This document shows, piece by piece, positions 12,001-17,596 of a stretch of DNA of 44,680 nucleotides (positions are counted from its first letter, which is position 1; each line of letters begins with the position of its first letter). The notes below the pieces were generated by a model. The model did not search any database. It saw nothing but the letters and a program-made list of their open reading frames with translations, and was not told the DNA's origin. This DNA comes from a virus. The position numbers were made by a program, and so were the translations under genes. The stretch is from the IMG/VR virus record IMGVR_UViG_3300031566_000093, positions 1 through 44,680 of that record. One strand, 5' to 3'.

Positions 12001-13245
12001 ACTATATTAGAAAAACGTGAATTGGCTAAACTTAGCGAAGCTGCTAAGGTAGTAGGTGATGTAGTACATACAGGAGGCAGTGAAATTAGTAAGACTTTAC
12101 ATACTACTGCTCGTGAAATATTACAGGGGCCTAGTAAGGTAGGTATATTAAAAGAAATACCAAAAGGAGCTAAGGCTATAAGAGGCGAAGCCGAAATTGG
12201 TAAAACAGCAATCGTATTGGATCTGCCTGGTAACAAGGTTATGCGTATTGGAGATAAAACTCTGTCACGACTTAATATACCTGAAATGTTACAAGCAGAA
12301 AGTAGGAAAGTAATTGGAGATTATCAAGTAGAAGTTATACCTAGAATTACAGGAATTGGTACAGCTACTAAAGAACAAACTAGGATGTTAAAAGATGCTA
12401 TAAAGGCTCGTGGAGAAGCTGTTGGAAAGAAATATGATTTTTGGGATTTTCACGCTGATAATATAGGATTTGTAGGTAAAAAGCCTATAGTTATAGATCC
12501 AGGAGCTATTAAATATTTTATGGGCGGGCTGATACCTTCTTTTGGTAAAGGAACTTCATATGTGCCTCAAACTCAACTAGCTATGGTGCATAAAGGAGAG
12601 GGTATTATCCCTGCTGAATATAATATGGGCGGTTTTATAGGTGCTCCAAAATTTTTAGAAGGCGGAGGAGTAAACCCTTTAAAAGTAGTTGAAAATGTTG
12701 GAGAAAAAATAGGTGAAATTATAGCTAAAAAGATGGAAGAAGCTAATATAACACTTAATGTACCAGACGCTTCTGATCTACCTACTTTGAAAATAGGTAA
12801 TTTAGATGAATTAAAAACTGTTCTTAGTGAAGGAGCAGTAGGTGCTGATAGAACTTCTAAATTGGATCAATTTATAGATTCTGCTACTAATAAATTAGAC
12901 AGGTTAGAAGAACAAACTGTGTCCACTGTTGATCGTATAACAGTAGTTGAAGCGAAGACGTCTGATCTTACAGAAATAGGTAATTTAAAATTGAGTATTA
13001 ATGATCTTGAGGGTAAAATGGCTGGTGTTTATACTACTATGGAAAATAGGATAGATTCTGATATAGATGATTCTTATCTGGAAGCTAGATTACATGAGGT
13101 TATTTCTGACCTTAAAACAGATGAAATATTACCAATTAGATCTAATATTCGTATAATAGAATTGATAATTAGCGATTTAGGACGTGATATTAACAACCAG
13201 TACGATATTATTTATTCTAACATTAATAGGTTAGGTTTGGCATAA
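1..13245 (+). CDS. Giant tail tape measure protein (5'-partial) with embedded nuclease-like and kinase-like domains
   Basis: This protein sets tail length and fills the tail tube; in known phages it is expelled with the DNA. The frame is open from base 1, and the first ATG (64) has no ribosome site, so the true start lies upstream. Residues are numbered from that ATG. In order: helical N-terminus; Gly-rich linker (about 190-205); PD-(D/E)XK nuclease-like region (about 215-370); Pro/Gly-rich linker (about 498-520); long helical stretch; TP901-type tape measure core (about 1030-1400) ending in a hydrophobic segment (1386-1400); more helical and hydrophobic segments (about 1578-1592, 2842-2855, 3703-3718); a typical C-terminal motif reading GPGGPRDDRVPIMASPGEFV (from about 3562); a kinase-like core (about 4040-4155); a second such motif (LAMVHKGEGIIPAEYN, about 4173-4188); and a coiled-coil C-terminus. 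At least 4,414 codons is far above the usual 700-2,000. Tape measure identity is near certain; the embedded enzymes are inferred from motifs. Confidence 0.95.
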   Translation, partial: LLAAGFESKFGARTFKSLKDVMGKGMMAKGEKIVPEDLESKAKVAYDKIVEFVKFQVSFVEQLRRVSEISKTVPTQKLYLREAFPSFDPTTEFKPAFEGMSKASTEFIDKEKAVANLLGEYYKEQSTTRLSDIQNAIKTTTAPVASAAGEDLKKESAKAVDELTDVITKSLVERKRDALKYLESKAEGDKPARGALGVRTEPLFSTFRASGVQAGGGYGGGSQQESIMKEMLGVKDPSMLLEATGFRGQAIHRNIQKEFVGKYPDAEIEQLMEDFENKITGHFDVLYEKSGQKILTDIKTVYSTKQFERLKEIADEVSKRNITIQQKLEELKASDPTSSVEKNVIRRLENYISQVNIYLKGTEGAIGELLIASSFDPADRITIPTGKFDPKLFSKDIDVINKSKAKVIEILKSISTTGRLPEDLLKEYPKIYKVLSEKLEQGGVEGFKKSLPVQTLPMNIGKVGKIGASAQEVLGRLTENQQEQFDRLSTEYLNIFEGLGGPGGAEKQYKLWFAGGAGAAGAPPAAPPPPPPTGPGGGGFDDDEEFRKKIEALLARIQSGIEPDVAEIDKLVRAVREADDRAAAALQRNEKGDDQLAAALSDLADRIREVIEMTGGKKSAETISKLYDTINKVKMTGAPRGGADFGDFRTVDIERIQPDKPEAIHKNLIALYEAAIRVNRLADSEEIQRFGPEIAKLLMETAEKGPAGISPQISEAISGLPPEKKGGMAKIWMLYKKAVSDYFLKRLESLKSEIEKEGGTPEGRKAYMEYEQVLDKYLANIRGTIGRTSDIFTTKGPTGKKDQFVDSDIARLVGIYKSPKQIQETVKQSNLLSGEYKPIMDVLVGDLDPTMLDDIATPLEKVRTAFQMLTKEDSGMRAILDDADAFRRIGYEAVKAWDFDSLVKGITQLRGGLQAYNQLQIGGFGGLGEDYTEQIRKNVTDTLNYLKQLEKMVSSTGAGASPMGAVGVAPFLDPKTQELLHKRNIVQAQKYFAKPAQEGGPEIGQAFTYRYKTVDPATKQTLSSMAEEFKKIGEETNKAGQQVGIFTQRSEDLVKAFQGKRSIGQAFGRVIRWGLASRTVYGLISALQSMVSTIADVESGIAVLRQVMSPLQTDFGQLTQSALDFSKQFGVPIRQVVDSMRVFAQQGLAQQEVVDRTRTSMLAANVTTLSAAEATEAITAAMKVFGTEGQSTISFLDAWAEVEAKHAITSGDLANGLKKAAAVAKTSGVTFDQLNAIITGIGETSRQTGKEIGTSLRFMFRRIQADKGPKQLAQIGVPVVTGTGELRSTFDILDQVAGKWGELTNAQRLNIATSIGGRRHYNSLLILMDHWNDVLDTLEDSLNSKGAAERRNAIVMETYAKKLQQVRAAVSELQVQFGKFALPVAKTLLTGLKGVLETIANIPAGLKIAALGFAALFVIVAKGQSLISNVIDRIKGFMGAFGDLGPQFMKQFKIGIFETFGKLPKVLADIDVRGLSNIGQAGKGIQDFESVLGKAAFTLAQFGRGWNAVMSEIAYTGTVTSETVGKAFGKITGGLGTAAIKVATKHPALAGVLGVMSQGAKGGEAGFQKLGEMIGIPAEGLARWSLENASFVKSVAPLAGSIAALIPIAGVAGDQFKKLAFSADGYEKSLSPLRRKLSGELATINELSQGYRRLNEDIKSAAKTSEPEATKTAISREEYVSPVLTLGKTYDNARKFANQLSTTNISMIQGFDSLGNAVLKTTGNFEDYFRVLRAAKLKELADTSVSALEKYAEELTNAGAMGSRFRSELKKFVGEVPALGPILAKQIQVSPAQELDEATKSVNKILAVREKFPMTTAFDELFQRYLGDLENVRTRYNEFYSNFKRVLADLPTEGLSAAQISNMLDKETLQPAFELMIEFEGRLKRLSEAGKIDWKDILGTEILKRVHPEASLDYAAPLTKEMLRQNKIVQRGTEAFAGDVVLFNEDVDKKFDVAGNQGILKYREGLGYFVEGIDKELRTVREIPFDTVRQFVDSVFPANKIADQLEENLDILRESLVGAAAGMVGVTAKEFKRIGGLGPRFFEQIPTETLLQTSGGFGGTGGGYGAQPFKAGLGGLGFETIVKDYFIKPMKSLEYLVEEPKKRLEAGEPFDPGFEKDIERYGTIIKNNQVIVQYMALFVDLNKSLAESARVLEENIAVEKARNEILTTTAGLLKGFPESMADMNLGVRDFFQLTTQQRALVKERALPPEKREFDILRRRVGTEDIRRRSFAVEAERIQRAIVQLGFIRQQAEAAGVTIPREDLMSITESVIAGGTPAEGAQLAVQKGIKSDTGAMVTGINDLVDALDPSKAAARAKMDTDNLGKAIGRNVELLKDPRAIDRLNTAFGMDYLEVELKSQFDKLAKLRNLHEKKGNESVVRAIDSTMTESSRALIGAIGIRGATGIISPGLPTPQRLITKQAQRLMDPIRDPVTDVTNYLPGEFNVGNLISRALGGEGLREFRQRIEETQKGVTKEEQTSAKVIRGLAPTFAPIIGPLGYALARSEATGLEKGSYSRLKESPEFKELSTLMDDQNKISVINSKTLTKLFFGYTAFNTIAKRASEREQKAYQIQVDQLKQQRSGVVVKYKADEIGRGDFKSQIKELNTEIIDLTRKAKEAGATSKERATREAVGVVAGAGTAFARALGVSEKALVGLGGTAASTIIAWNAWTALTGEKMPEMVKKATDAAKKWGDTLGKEGITWLDKVKIWLTRKHPLGKYAPGVFGAAGQATAAARDVEEASKAQKGMFTEQEKEKLKRIKDYETSEENVKSTDELLNSFKAGDIKKLDKDTQMLKINDDQLTTLLSIDENTRQTAEGTERPEAEGKKEESKQGEIVKGLRSKLDELKQERLAKGGDTATKLKDLLAGAILVASGGYLAEKGGLSDELGEATRRAEKINTAFGDLVNKFPKEVEELIQKMQIRRAEMVKAAAETGGEVGKKSLLLDTPKLYDEFLNELVGLADRVGSAATKSGEIIGAAKDKLYLKQTGEEIAKSIGDFAKTIIDASIDLEIGLKLRTQTFGAMKGLPAFEEISMGKLPHELTATERLMKEGGPAWQDMYKTFKNLDNIRENLISLSQAQAKGIITSQTTLWADTRDQQQVVKSQREAIEKEAAKFAPGRGVADPGIAKGAVQMRKVVEIYNKSIDPSLITKEIESKKSELDIFKRSSKKLVGWYREALEPKSKMYEPGAADVVGTSLGQTNISVIQAKQQIQALQGLGTELGETGLGKAASSLRTKITETMEKIKMQVNVYKDLEGAAKTATGLMEKLHLVMNATGLNIQQLIGDFEQMKAGFTLEEVQQQFVEAAETFEQIRRGGTAPGAPVWPTFEMMQAGMAPEQMNVATKRDAAMAAIIAQGRMPTGEDIQRLDFEEQREKIQYKQAKEDAKLNRQQSAAAELHRRILEAQRRAGMIEGKENEGMREALISRFENIRTGLLGQSRVAGRAREEISPGIFERYGYNFDIVEEGLKDIGTEFGGKGAELVSEIGDLNKIIDQLGLGTYSPIVSELTKANDYLNAIAKNTGTSPEVLKSIQDSLKPIGLPAKTPLPTSPKEEAAVAEPSKFVNPLTWWKDLFFGKQSGGSITGPGGPRDDRVPIMASPGEFVVKASSAKRLGKPTLEHMNQTGSVPGFAEGGYSRNPGNPLMTPGALMHKRWMEKPEEYRTAETPFQKVMPKLSKGITEKAPWLPLGEHVPEWAKKHPKLYGAFGAAKTFTPYHEAEMTLGGSELGLLSLAVLPFLGLGTKAAKGIYQGTKLGAKSLLKLFGKGKLGTATAKKSITKTTLTGKYADEITKQVMETRAGQTNLGYALGIRAAEQDVKILAPMAKLRKQIGAGYEDAMKAGDYDTAALLGSKAQGMREGKEMAEALLAIKAGKTPPVNSATTKAIQYMEEGNLPNLPKLDFPVAKSKNALMAKLTEETGLGPPGGALQMVGEIAGAAVKPKKLTAIGPLKMESYVKKPVRGAPESAFETILERKTKASKDEIAMMREKWSRYKDIPPLEAFETILEKRELAKLSEAAKVVGDVVHTGGSEISKTLHTTAREILQGPSKVGILKEIPKGAKAIRGEAEIGKTAIVLDLPGNKVMRIGDKTLSRLNIPEMLQAESRKVIGDYQVEVIPRITGIGTATKEQTRMLKDAIKARGEAVGKKYDFWDFHADNIGFVGKKPIVIDPGAIKYFMGGLIPSFGKGTSYVPQTQLAMVHKGEGIIPAEYNMGGFIGAPKFLEGGGVNPLKVVENVGEKIGEIIAKKMEEANITLNVPDASDLPTLKIGNLDELKTVLSEGAVGADRTSKLDQFIDSATNKLDRLEEQTVSTVDRITVVEAKTSDLTEIGNLKLSINDLEGKMAGVYTTMENRIDSDIDDSYLEARLHEVISDLKTDEILPIRSNIRIIELIISDLGRDINNQYDIIYSNINRLGLA
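700..1180 (+). other. PD-(D/E)XK (RecB/Cas4-like) nuclease-like domain within the tape measure protein
   Basis: The region carries the ordered signature of the RecB/Cas4-type PD-(D/E)XK superfamily: a GxxxxH-type helix start (G227, H231), an Asp in a beta strand after a Gly-His (GHFDVLYE, D263), a second strand ending D276-I-K278-T, and a downstream helix with Q333-V-N-I-Y337, the QxxxY motif. A further strand follows (GELLIA). Spacing D263 to D276 is 13 residues, normal for this fold. It sits after a Gly-rich linker and before a Pro-rich linker, which suggests an independent folded unit. Metal-dependent DNA cleavage is known for the superfamily; activity here is inference. Confidence 0.75.
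12130..12530 (+). other. Kinase-like catalytic core within the tape measure protein
   Basis: Residues about 4040-4155 read as a compressed protein-kinase-like fold. There is an N-lobe-like pair of strands (IVLDLPGNKVMRIG), a hinge-like strand (YQVEVIPRI), a helix, then the catalytic-loop pattern D4128-F-H-A-D-N4133 (DxxxxN) followed 12 residues later by D4145-P-G in the position of DFG. The usual VAIK lysine is not obvious (an Arg follows VM), and little C-lobe is left after the DPG, so it may be a minimal or inactive kinase-like fold. It lies between two standard tape measure C-terminal motifs, as if inserted. Confidence 0.55.
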
Positions 13246-13251
13246 AGGAGG
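13245..13251 (+). promoter_or_regulatory. Shine-Dalgarno site that selects a GTG start at 13259
   Basis: AAGGAGG overlaps the last base of the tape measure stop codon TAA and sits 7 bases before GTG at 13259. No ATG in the same frame lies nearby, so the 719-residue gene most likely starts with GTG, coupled to termination of the tape measure gene. Confidence 0.8.
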
Positions 13252-13258
13252 GTAATAG

Positions 13259-15418
13259 GTGCCCAGGGATTTTGAATACTTTTATGAATGGGATGGACTT
13301 GCAGAACAGTGGATAACTAGTGAGGATACTTTTGATCAAGATTTTCCATCTAAACCGCAGGATCCAGGGACTTCTTTAGCTGCATGGGTGATAGAGACCA
13401 TTTTTGGGCTTGAGTTGGCGTCTGGTGATCAAGCAAAAGGTGGCTATTTACCAGGATATGATGTGGTTAGTAGGGAGGCTTATGAAATAATACAACTTTC
13501 TTTAGCTACTGAATTGCGAGATGGTAAATTGGTAGAATGTTATGCTGACGGTAATGGTGTTGTGCATTTTTATACGCTAGGAAGCCGTAGTAATATTTCT
13601 AGCGATGTTCTTTATTCAATAAGCACTGGTAGCTTGTCAAAACCTTGTGACAATGTTATGGTAATTGGGTATGATCCCCCACCTAAAAGGTACGCTGGCG
13701 CCGAGATTGATGTGCTTACTTTTGGTAATTATATGCCAGACGAGTATTATTATAACCACTTATCACCAACGCCTGCTGACGTAGACAGAGGTTCTTTTCC
13801 AATATACCATGTTCTTGGATCACAGGATTTACTAGGACCAGAAGGATGTAGTTGGTTTAAGAAAGGATATATTGAATATGCAGATCAAGGCATGGATCAT
13901 GAAGGTTGGTTAATATCGCAGGGAGTGTTTGATCCTAAAAATTACGAAGCAGTGTCTAGTTATATGTACAAAATAGAAGTAGGTTTTTATAAACAAGGAA
14001 GTACTAATGTTTCTTTTGCTAATACCACACCTAAATATGTTTTATTAAAAGATCAAGCTGGTAATCCTACTATGGGTAAGTTACAGAAACGTAATTATAG
14101 AGATAGAAATCTTTATGTTTCAGATTATTGTTTAGAAGACCAGACTCCTGATATTGATACTGGTGTAAGATTGCCTAGAAGTAATGAGCGTAAATTTCTA
14201 GGTGTACGTGAAGTTTATATTTATGGGTATTATTTGACGCAACTTATTCCAGATTATTATAAAAATGGTAATAACAGAGAAGAAGGCCCTAGCGAGTTTA
14301 TAGCTGCGCTTGACACCAGAATGTCACAACCATTTAAATTGTCTGAGGGTGAGGATTATTTGATTACTAAAGATCCATCAGATGATAATTACTATCGTAT
14401 AGTATTTTCTTGTAATGTTAGTCCTACTTATATTGATAAATTTGGCGGTAATTTAACTGAGGGCGTGTATAATACTAGTTATAGAATAAGCCCTTCTAGC
14501 TTATATGTAACAAACACTGATGGGAGTATATGGCATGCTGGATATGTAAGTGTAGCTGCTGATCCTTATGATAGTGATTTTAAGGTGAGTGGTTATTTAA
14601 GGGATGGCCGCACTGAAGATGGTATATACGACAATCAAACTAGATATCCTGTTACTATTTTTCCTATGAATGAAGGACAATCTGGGTATGTAGTTAAAAG
14701 GATAGTTATAGTTTACGAATGGGATAACCCTTGTGTAACTATAGAGGATCAAGAAAATACAGTAACACCTGAGAATTTAAAAGATAACTTTAAATTTACA
14801 TTTTATCCAATGATTAATAGAGATGTTACTAAACCAGTAGCTTTAGTTAAAACAGGATCTTCTACCGCCCAATTATTAGACGATCAAGAAATAGTACCAG
14901 ATTATGATGATACTACTGTACAAAATTTAAACTCTACTGAATACGCTAGAGCATTTACTTCTTTAGAATCTGGAGACATAAAAGTAACCTTACCATTTTT
15001 AGATGGAGATGAATGTATATCAGTAGCTGGATTTATTAAAGAACTACAAAATGAAGTTATAGAAAGTACCACATATGTTTGTGATCCAAATGCTGAGCCT
15101 GTTTTAGGTGAAGTAATAGATGGGAAGACTATTAATTCTATTGATTACTCATATCAAGACAGTAGTCAGTATTTAATTTCTGTGCAAGCCGGACCAGTTT
15201 GGAGAGGATTATCTGGTTGGGATACAGCTCTTTATCAAAACCAAACAGTACAATTACAAAGGGAGGGTATTGTAACTAATGTTTATCCAGATAATATGAA
15301 ATGTCAGGTTAATCTTGGAGACCTTGGTATGATGGAATGTATAAATGCGACCAGAGACGTTTTGGAAAAGGGGGACAGGGTTTCAGTTACTATTTATAAT
15401 AACCCTGTAGGTACTTAA
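13259..15418 (+). CDS. Putative tail hub / baseplate protein (719 aa)
   Basis: First gene after the tape measure, the usual place for distal-tail or hub proteins. It starts with GTG behind a strong AAGGAGG and ends in a TAATG overlap with the next gene. The N-terminal 120 residues have an alpha/beta make-up with a DGKLVECYADGNGVVHFY strand pair of the kind seen in hub domains. The middle is beta-rich with many Tyr and Asp. The last 60 residues (about 660-719: REGIVTNVYPDNMKCQVNLG followed by GDRVSVTIYNN) look like an OB-fold barrel, as in tail spike or hub proteins. No lysozyme or peptidase motif is visible. Hub identity rests on position and fold-like patterns, not on a family match I can prove. 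Confidence 0.6.
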   Translation: MPRDFEYFYEWDGLAEQWITSEDTFDQDFPSKPQDPGTSLAAWVIETIFGLELASGDQAKGGYLPGYDVVSREAYEIIQLSLATELRDGKLVECYADGNGVVHFYTLGSRSNISSDVLYSISTGSLSKPCDNVMVIGYDPPPKRYAGAEIDVLTFGNYMPDEYYYNHLSPTPADVDRGSFPIYHVLGSQDLLGPEGCSWFKKGYIEYADQGMDHEGWLISQGVFDPKNYEAVSSYMYKIEVGFYKQGSTNVSFANTTPKYVLLKDQAGNPTMGKLQKRNYRDRNLYVSDYCLEDQTPDIDTGVRLPRSNERKFLGVREVYIYGYYLTQLIPDYYKNGNNREEGPSEFIAALDTRMSQPFKLSEGEDYLITKDPSDDNYYRIVFSCNVSPTYIDKFGGNLTEGVYNTSYRISPSSLYVTNTDGSIWHAGYVSVAADPYDSDFKVSGYLRDGRTEDGIYDNQTRYPVTIFPMNEGQSGYVVKRIVIVYEWDNPCVTIEDQENTVTPENLKDNFKFTFYPMINRDVTKPVALVKTGSSTAQLLDDQEIVPDYDDTTVQNLNSTEYARAFTSLESGDIKVTLPFLDGDECISVAGFIKELQNEVIESTTYVCDPNAEPVLGEVIDGKTINSIDYSYQDSSQYLISVQAGPVWRGLSGWDTALYQNQTVQLQREGIVTNVYPDNMKCQVNLGDLGMMECINATRDVLEKGDRVSVTIYNNPVGT

Positions 15419-16014
15419 TGGCTACTATAGAAAAACAAAAAGTAAGAGCAAAAATAAAATTTGGTAATATTACAGTAGAAACACCGGATGTAGTTTCTTT
15501 TGGTGTTAATCGTTCGAGAAATCAAATGAGTGCTACTTTTTCTGCTAGTGTGAGGATAGGGTATGATGAAATTGGTTCATCTATAGAAATTCTTGCTGAA
15601 ACTATAGTTATAGAAGCCGGCCTAAAGAATAATTTAAATACTGTTTTTACTGGACAAATAGAGAAATGTATAGTAAACCCAGTAAGAACCGATGCTTCTA
15701 AAGTTATACTTAATTTATCTGGTAGAGATGTATTAGCAGTTCTAGAAGGTCAGAAACTTAATCGCAGATTGAAAACATATAAAGATGGAAGCACCCCTCC
15801 AGATAGATGGGGGGTAATTAACAATATAGTAAAACATAATACTCCAGTTATTCAGAAATTTAAGGACAAGATTTATGATAAAAAGCCTAAGGTTACTAGT
15901 AAAATTCCACAATTCCCATTGTATAAGACTCCGGACGCATTTAATGTTAATAAAGATTTACCCACCAGAGTATATGGTGGAATAGAAATTTCTAGTGGGG
16001 AGATAGAGAACTAA
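15418..16014 (+). CDS. Putative tail hub-like (gpD/gp27-type) domain protein (198 aa)
   Basis: Overlaps the previous stop by one base (TAATG). The first 120 residues look like the N-terminal beta-barrel of tail hub proteins: a short strand with a viewpoint such as VSFGVNRSRNQMSATFSAS, an acidic strand pair, then FTGQIEKCIVNP and a strand ending LNLSGRDVLAVLEGQKLNRR, close to the pattern 'tG.v..i.......i.l.grd....l.....' of hub families. At 198 residues it is only about half of a typical hub protein, so it may pair with the 719-residue protein upstream to make the complete tip. The C-terminal third is basic and proline-rich. Confidence is good for a tail-tip role and moderate for the named family. 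Confidence 0.55.
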   Translation: MATIEKQKVRAKIKFGNITVETPDVVSFGVNRSRNQMSATFSASVRIGYDEIGSSIEILAETIVIEAGLKNNLNTVFTGQIEKCIVNPVRTDASKVILNLSGRDVLAVLEGQKLNRRLKTYKDGSTPPDRWGVINNIVKHNTPVIQKFKDKIYDKKPKVTSKIPQFPLYKTPDAFNVNKDLPTRVYGGIEISSGEIEN

Positions 16015-16015
16015 A

Positions 16016-16408
16016 ATGGTAGAAGCACCATCTAATTTAAATGTAGATAGTCAAAATGTAGTATCATTTACTTTGAGTGTAGGTGATAAAGTGAAGCTTT
16101 GTGCTCCGGTTCATTATCCGCCAGTAACATTTCCTTCTGGTTATGATGCTAACTATTATTTGAATGGATTTATAGTTTTAGATCAAGGAATTGGAAAGTT
16201 TGAAGGTGTGCCGCCCGGAAGTAATTTGTGTGTATACTATAGACATCAAAAAAGCGGCAGACAAATAATACAATATTCTTCAGACGCATTAGGAGATACA
16301 ACTTTTTATGCTATTCTAGAAGGTATTACAGTACATGATCATGCAAGTGTTCCACAAGGTGGTCCGGCCTACGCTACTTATTGGGCCGAAGCTAGGGAGG
16401 AAGAATAA
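16016..16408 (+). CDS. Hypothetical tail-region protein (130 aa)
   Basis: I do not recognise the family. The protein is beta-rich and acidic with no signal peptide or membrane segment. It begins one base after the previous stop codon and ends in a TAATG overlap with the next gene, so it is translated as part of the tail operon. A conspicuous local sequence near the C-terminus is VHDHASVPQGGPAYATYWAE. Position between hub-like proteins and small structural proteins suggests a virion or tail assembly role, which is inference only. Confidence 0.7.
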   Translation: MVEAPSNLNVDSQNVVSFTLSVGDKVKLCAPVHYPPVTFPSGYDANYYLNGFIVLDQGIGKFEGVPPGSNLCVYYRHQKSGRQIIQYSSDALGDTTFYAILEGITVHDHASVPQGGPAYATYWAEAREEE

Positions 16409-17031
16409 TGGCCACTTGTGTATGTCATGTTGCTGGGGAATTTCCTATACTAGGCAGTCTAGGAATATTTTCTGCTAATTTGAGAACGAATATAGATGTG
16501 ACTGTAACTGAAGGTGGTTTAGTTTTATATGGGCCTGCTTTTGGGGATTTGTCAATATCAGCGTATGCGCCTTTAGTAGCGGGGGAAGAAACATCTTTAG
16601 GATGTCCAGGTAAAGCTGGGGCTAGTTATAATTGGGATAGGAGATATGATTGTGATGAGACTAGTGTGATCAAAGTTTATTTTATTCCTAGAGGTAGAAC
16701 GAGATCTTATAGAGAAGGAGATATAACCAGTCTAATTAATATGACGGCTATAGAGACTTATCCATTTTTCAGTGCATCGGCAGCTAGTGGACCAACTACT
16801 CCATATCTTATACAAGACCATACTGATGCTTATAATTTTAGCTATAATGGAGGCCCTATTTCTATAACCGCACAAGATGCTTACAATGAAAAGACTGTGG
16901 GTATTTTTACTAGTATTTTGCCAGCAGGTTCTAAATTATATTTACAAAGTTTTAATTGGGAATACACCCCACCCAATGTTCCTACAGTTTCATATTCTTT
17001 TTTATTTACTTATTTTGAAAATGTACCATAA
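16408..17031 (+). CDS. Hypothetical tail-region protein (207 aa)
   Basis: No family recognised. It is Gly, Tyr and Thr rich with alternating strand-like patterns, typical of virion beta-proteins. Cysteines occur at the extreme N-terminus (CVC) and in the middle (SLGCPGK, RYDCDET). It starts in a TAATG overlap and is followed by a stop codon fused to the next ribosome site (TAAGGAGA at 17029). No catalytic motif is visible. Confidence 0.7.
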   Translation: MATCVCHVAGEFPILGSLGIFSANLRTNIDVTVTEGGLVLYGPAFGDLSISAYAPLVAGEETSLGCPGKAGASYNWDRRYDCDETSVIKVYFIPRGRTRSYREGDITSLINMTAIETYPFFSASAASGPTTPYLIQDHTDAYNFSYNGGPISITAQDAYNEKTVGIFTSILPAGSKLYLQSFNWEYTPPNVPTVSYSFLFTYFENVP

Positions 17032-17042
17032 GGAGATAAGAT

Positions 17043-17345
17043 ATGGATGGTAATTTTTATACTACCTATACCTATAGATTAAGATCGTCAGGGGCTGTTC
17101 CAGTAAATCCAGGCCAGTTTTTAGCTCAGACTTTTGGCGGAGACAAAAACCAAGTAAAAACATATGAGGCTACAGAAACTATCACTAGAAGTGACGATTT
17201 TGCAGGTGCTAGTGTTAATGGTCCATATATTTCTGCTAGTTTTCAGAGATTGCCTTATTTAACCGATGATAGAAGCCAGGTTTTTAGTGGTCAAACTGTG
17301 GGTAGAACTGAGTTTATTGATGAAGATGCGATTCCAGGATCTTAA
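17043..17345 (+). CDS. Hypothetical small tail-region protein (100 aa)
   Basis: A short protein of unknown family with a strand-rich Tyr/Thr-rich start (FYTTYTYRLRS) and many Ser, Gly and Asp residues. AAGGAGA, fused to the preceding stop, precedes the ATG at normal spacing, and the gene is followed by another stop-fused AAGGAGA. The regular spacing and shared style with its neighbours support a real gene in the tail operon. Function unknown. Confidence 0.65.
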   Translation: MDGNFYTTYTYRLRSSGAVPVNPGQFLAQTFGGDKNQVKTYEATETITRSDDFAGASVNGPYISASFQRLPYLTDDRSQVFSGQTVGRTEFIDEDAIPGS

Positions 17346-17356
17346 GGAGAAGATAA

Positions 17357-17596
17357 ATGGCGGTAGAATTCATAGACTGTTCTTCATTATCTATAAGTTA
17401 TGATGCTACAGGTAAAGCTACTGTATCGCTAACTGTTGTAAGAGATGATAGAAATCAGATAACCAGCACTTATACAAACAGGTCGTGGGGAGGGGTGCGT
17501 TTTGATTGTGTGATTATGAGTTCTTCTCAAAGACCTATGATAGGTAGTGGCGGTTGGAGTGAGTGGTCACTTCAAATGGAGGGTGTGGGAAATTAA
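17357..17596 (+). CDS. Hypothetical small tail-region protein (79 aa)
   Basis: Small beta-type protein of unknown family, with a first half of alternating hydrophobic strands (LSISYD, ATVSLTVVRDD) resembling part of a tail-tube or Ig-like sheet. It has a good ribosome site (AAGGAGA) and ends in TAATG, coupling it to the Cys-rich gene that follows. Nothing in it suggests an enzyme. Confidence 0.65.
   Translation: MAVEFIDCSSLSISYDATGKATVSLTVVRDDRNQITSTYTNRSWGGVRFDCVIMSSSQRPMIGSGGWSEWSLQMEGVGN

Noticed and set aside
11853-12236. 127-residue open frame on the minus strand inside the tape measure gene
   Set aside because: It is a shadow of the + strand gene, without a ribosome site and with low-complexity composition. 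The same holds for the other minus-strand frames in the window.
17563-17595. Longer N-terminal reading of the small Cys-rich gene
   Set aside because: It would overlap the previous gene and has no ribosome site. The TAATG at 17594-17598 gives a better coupled start.
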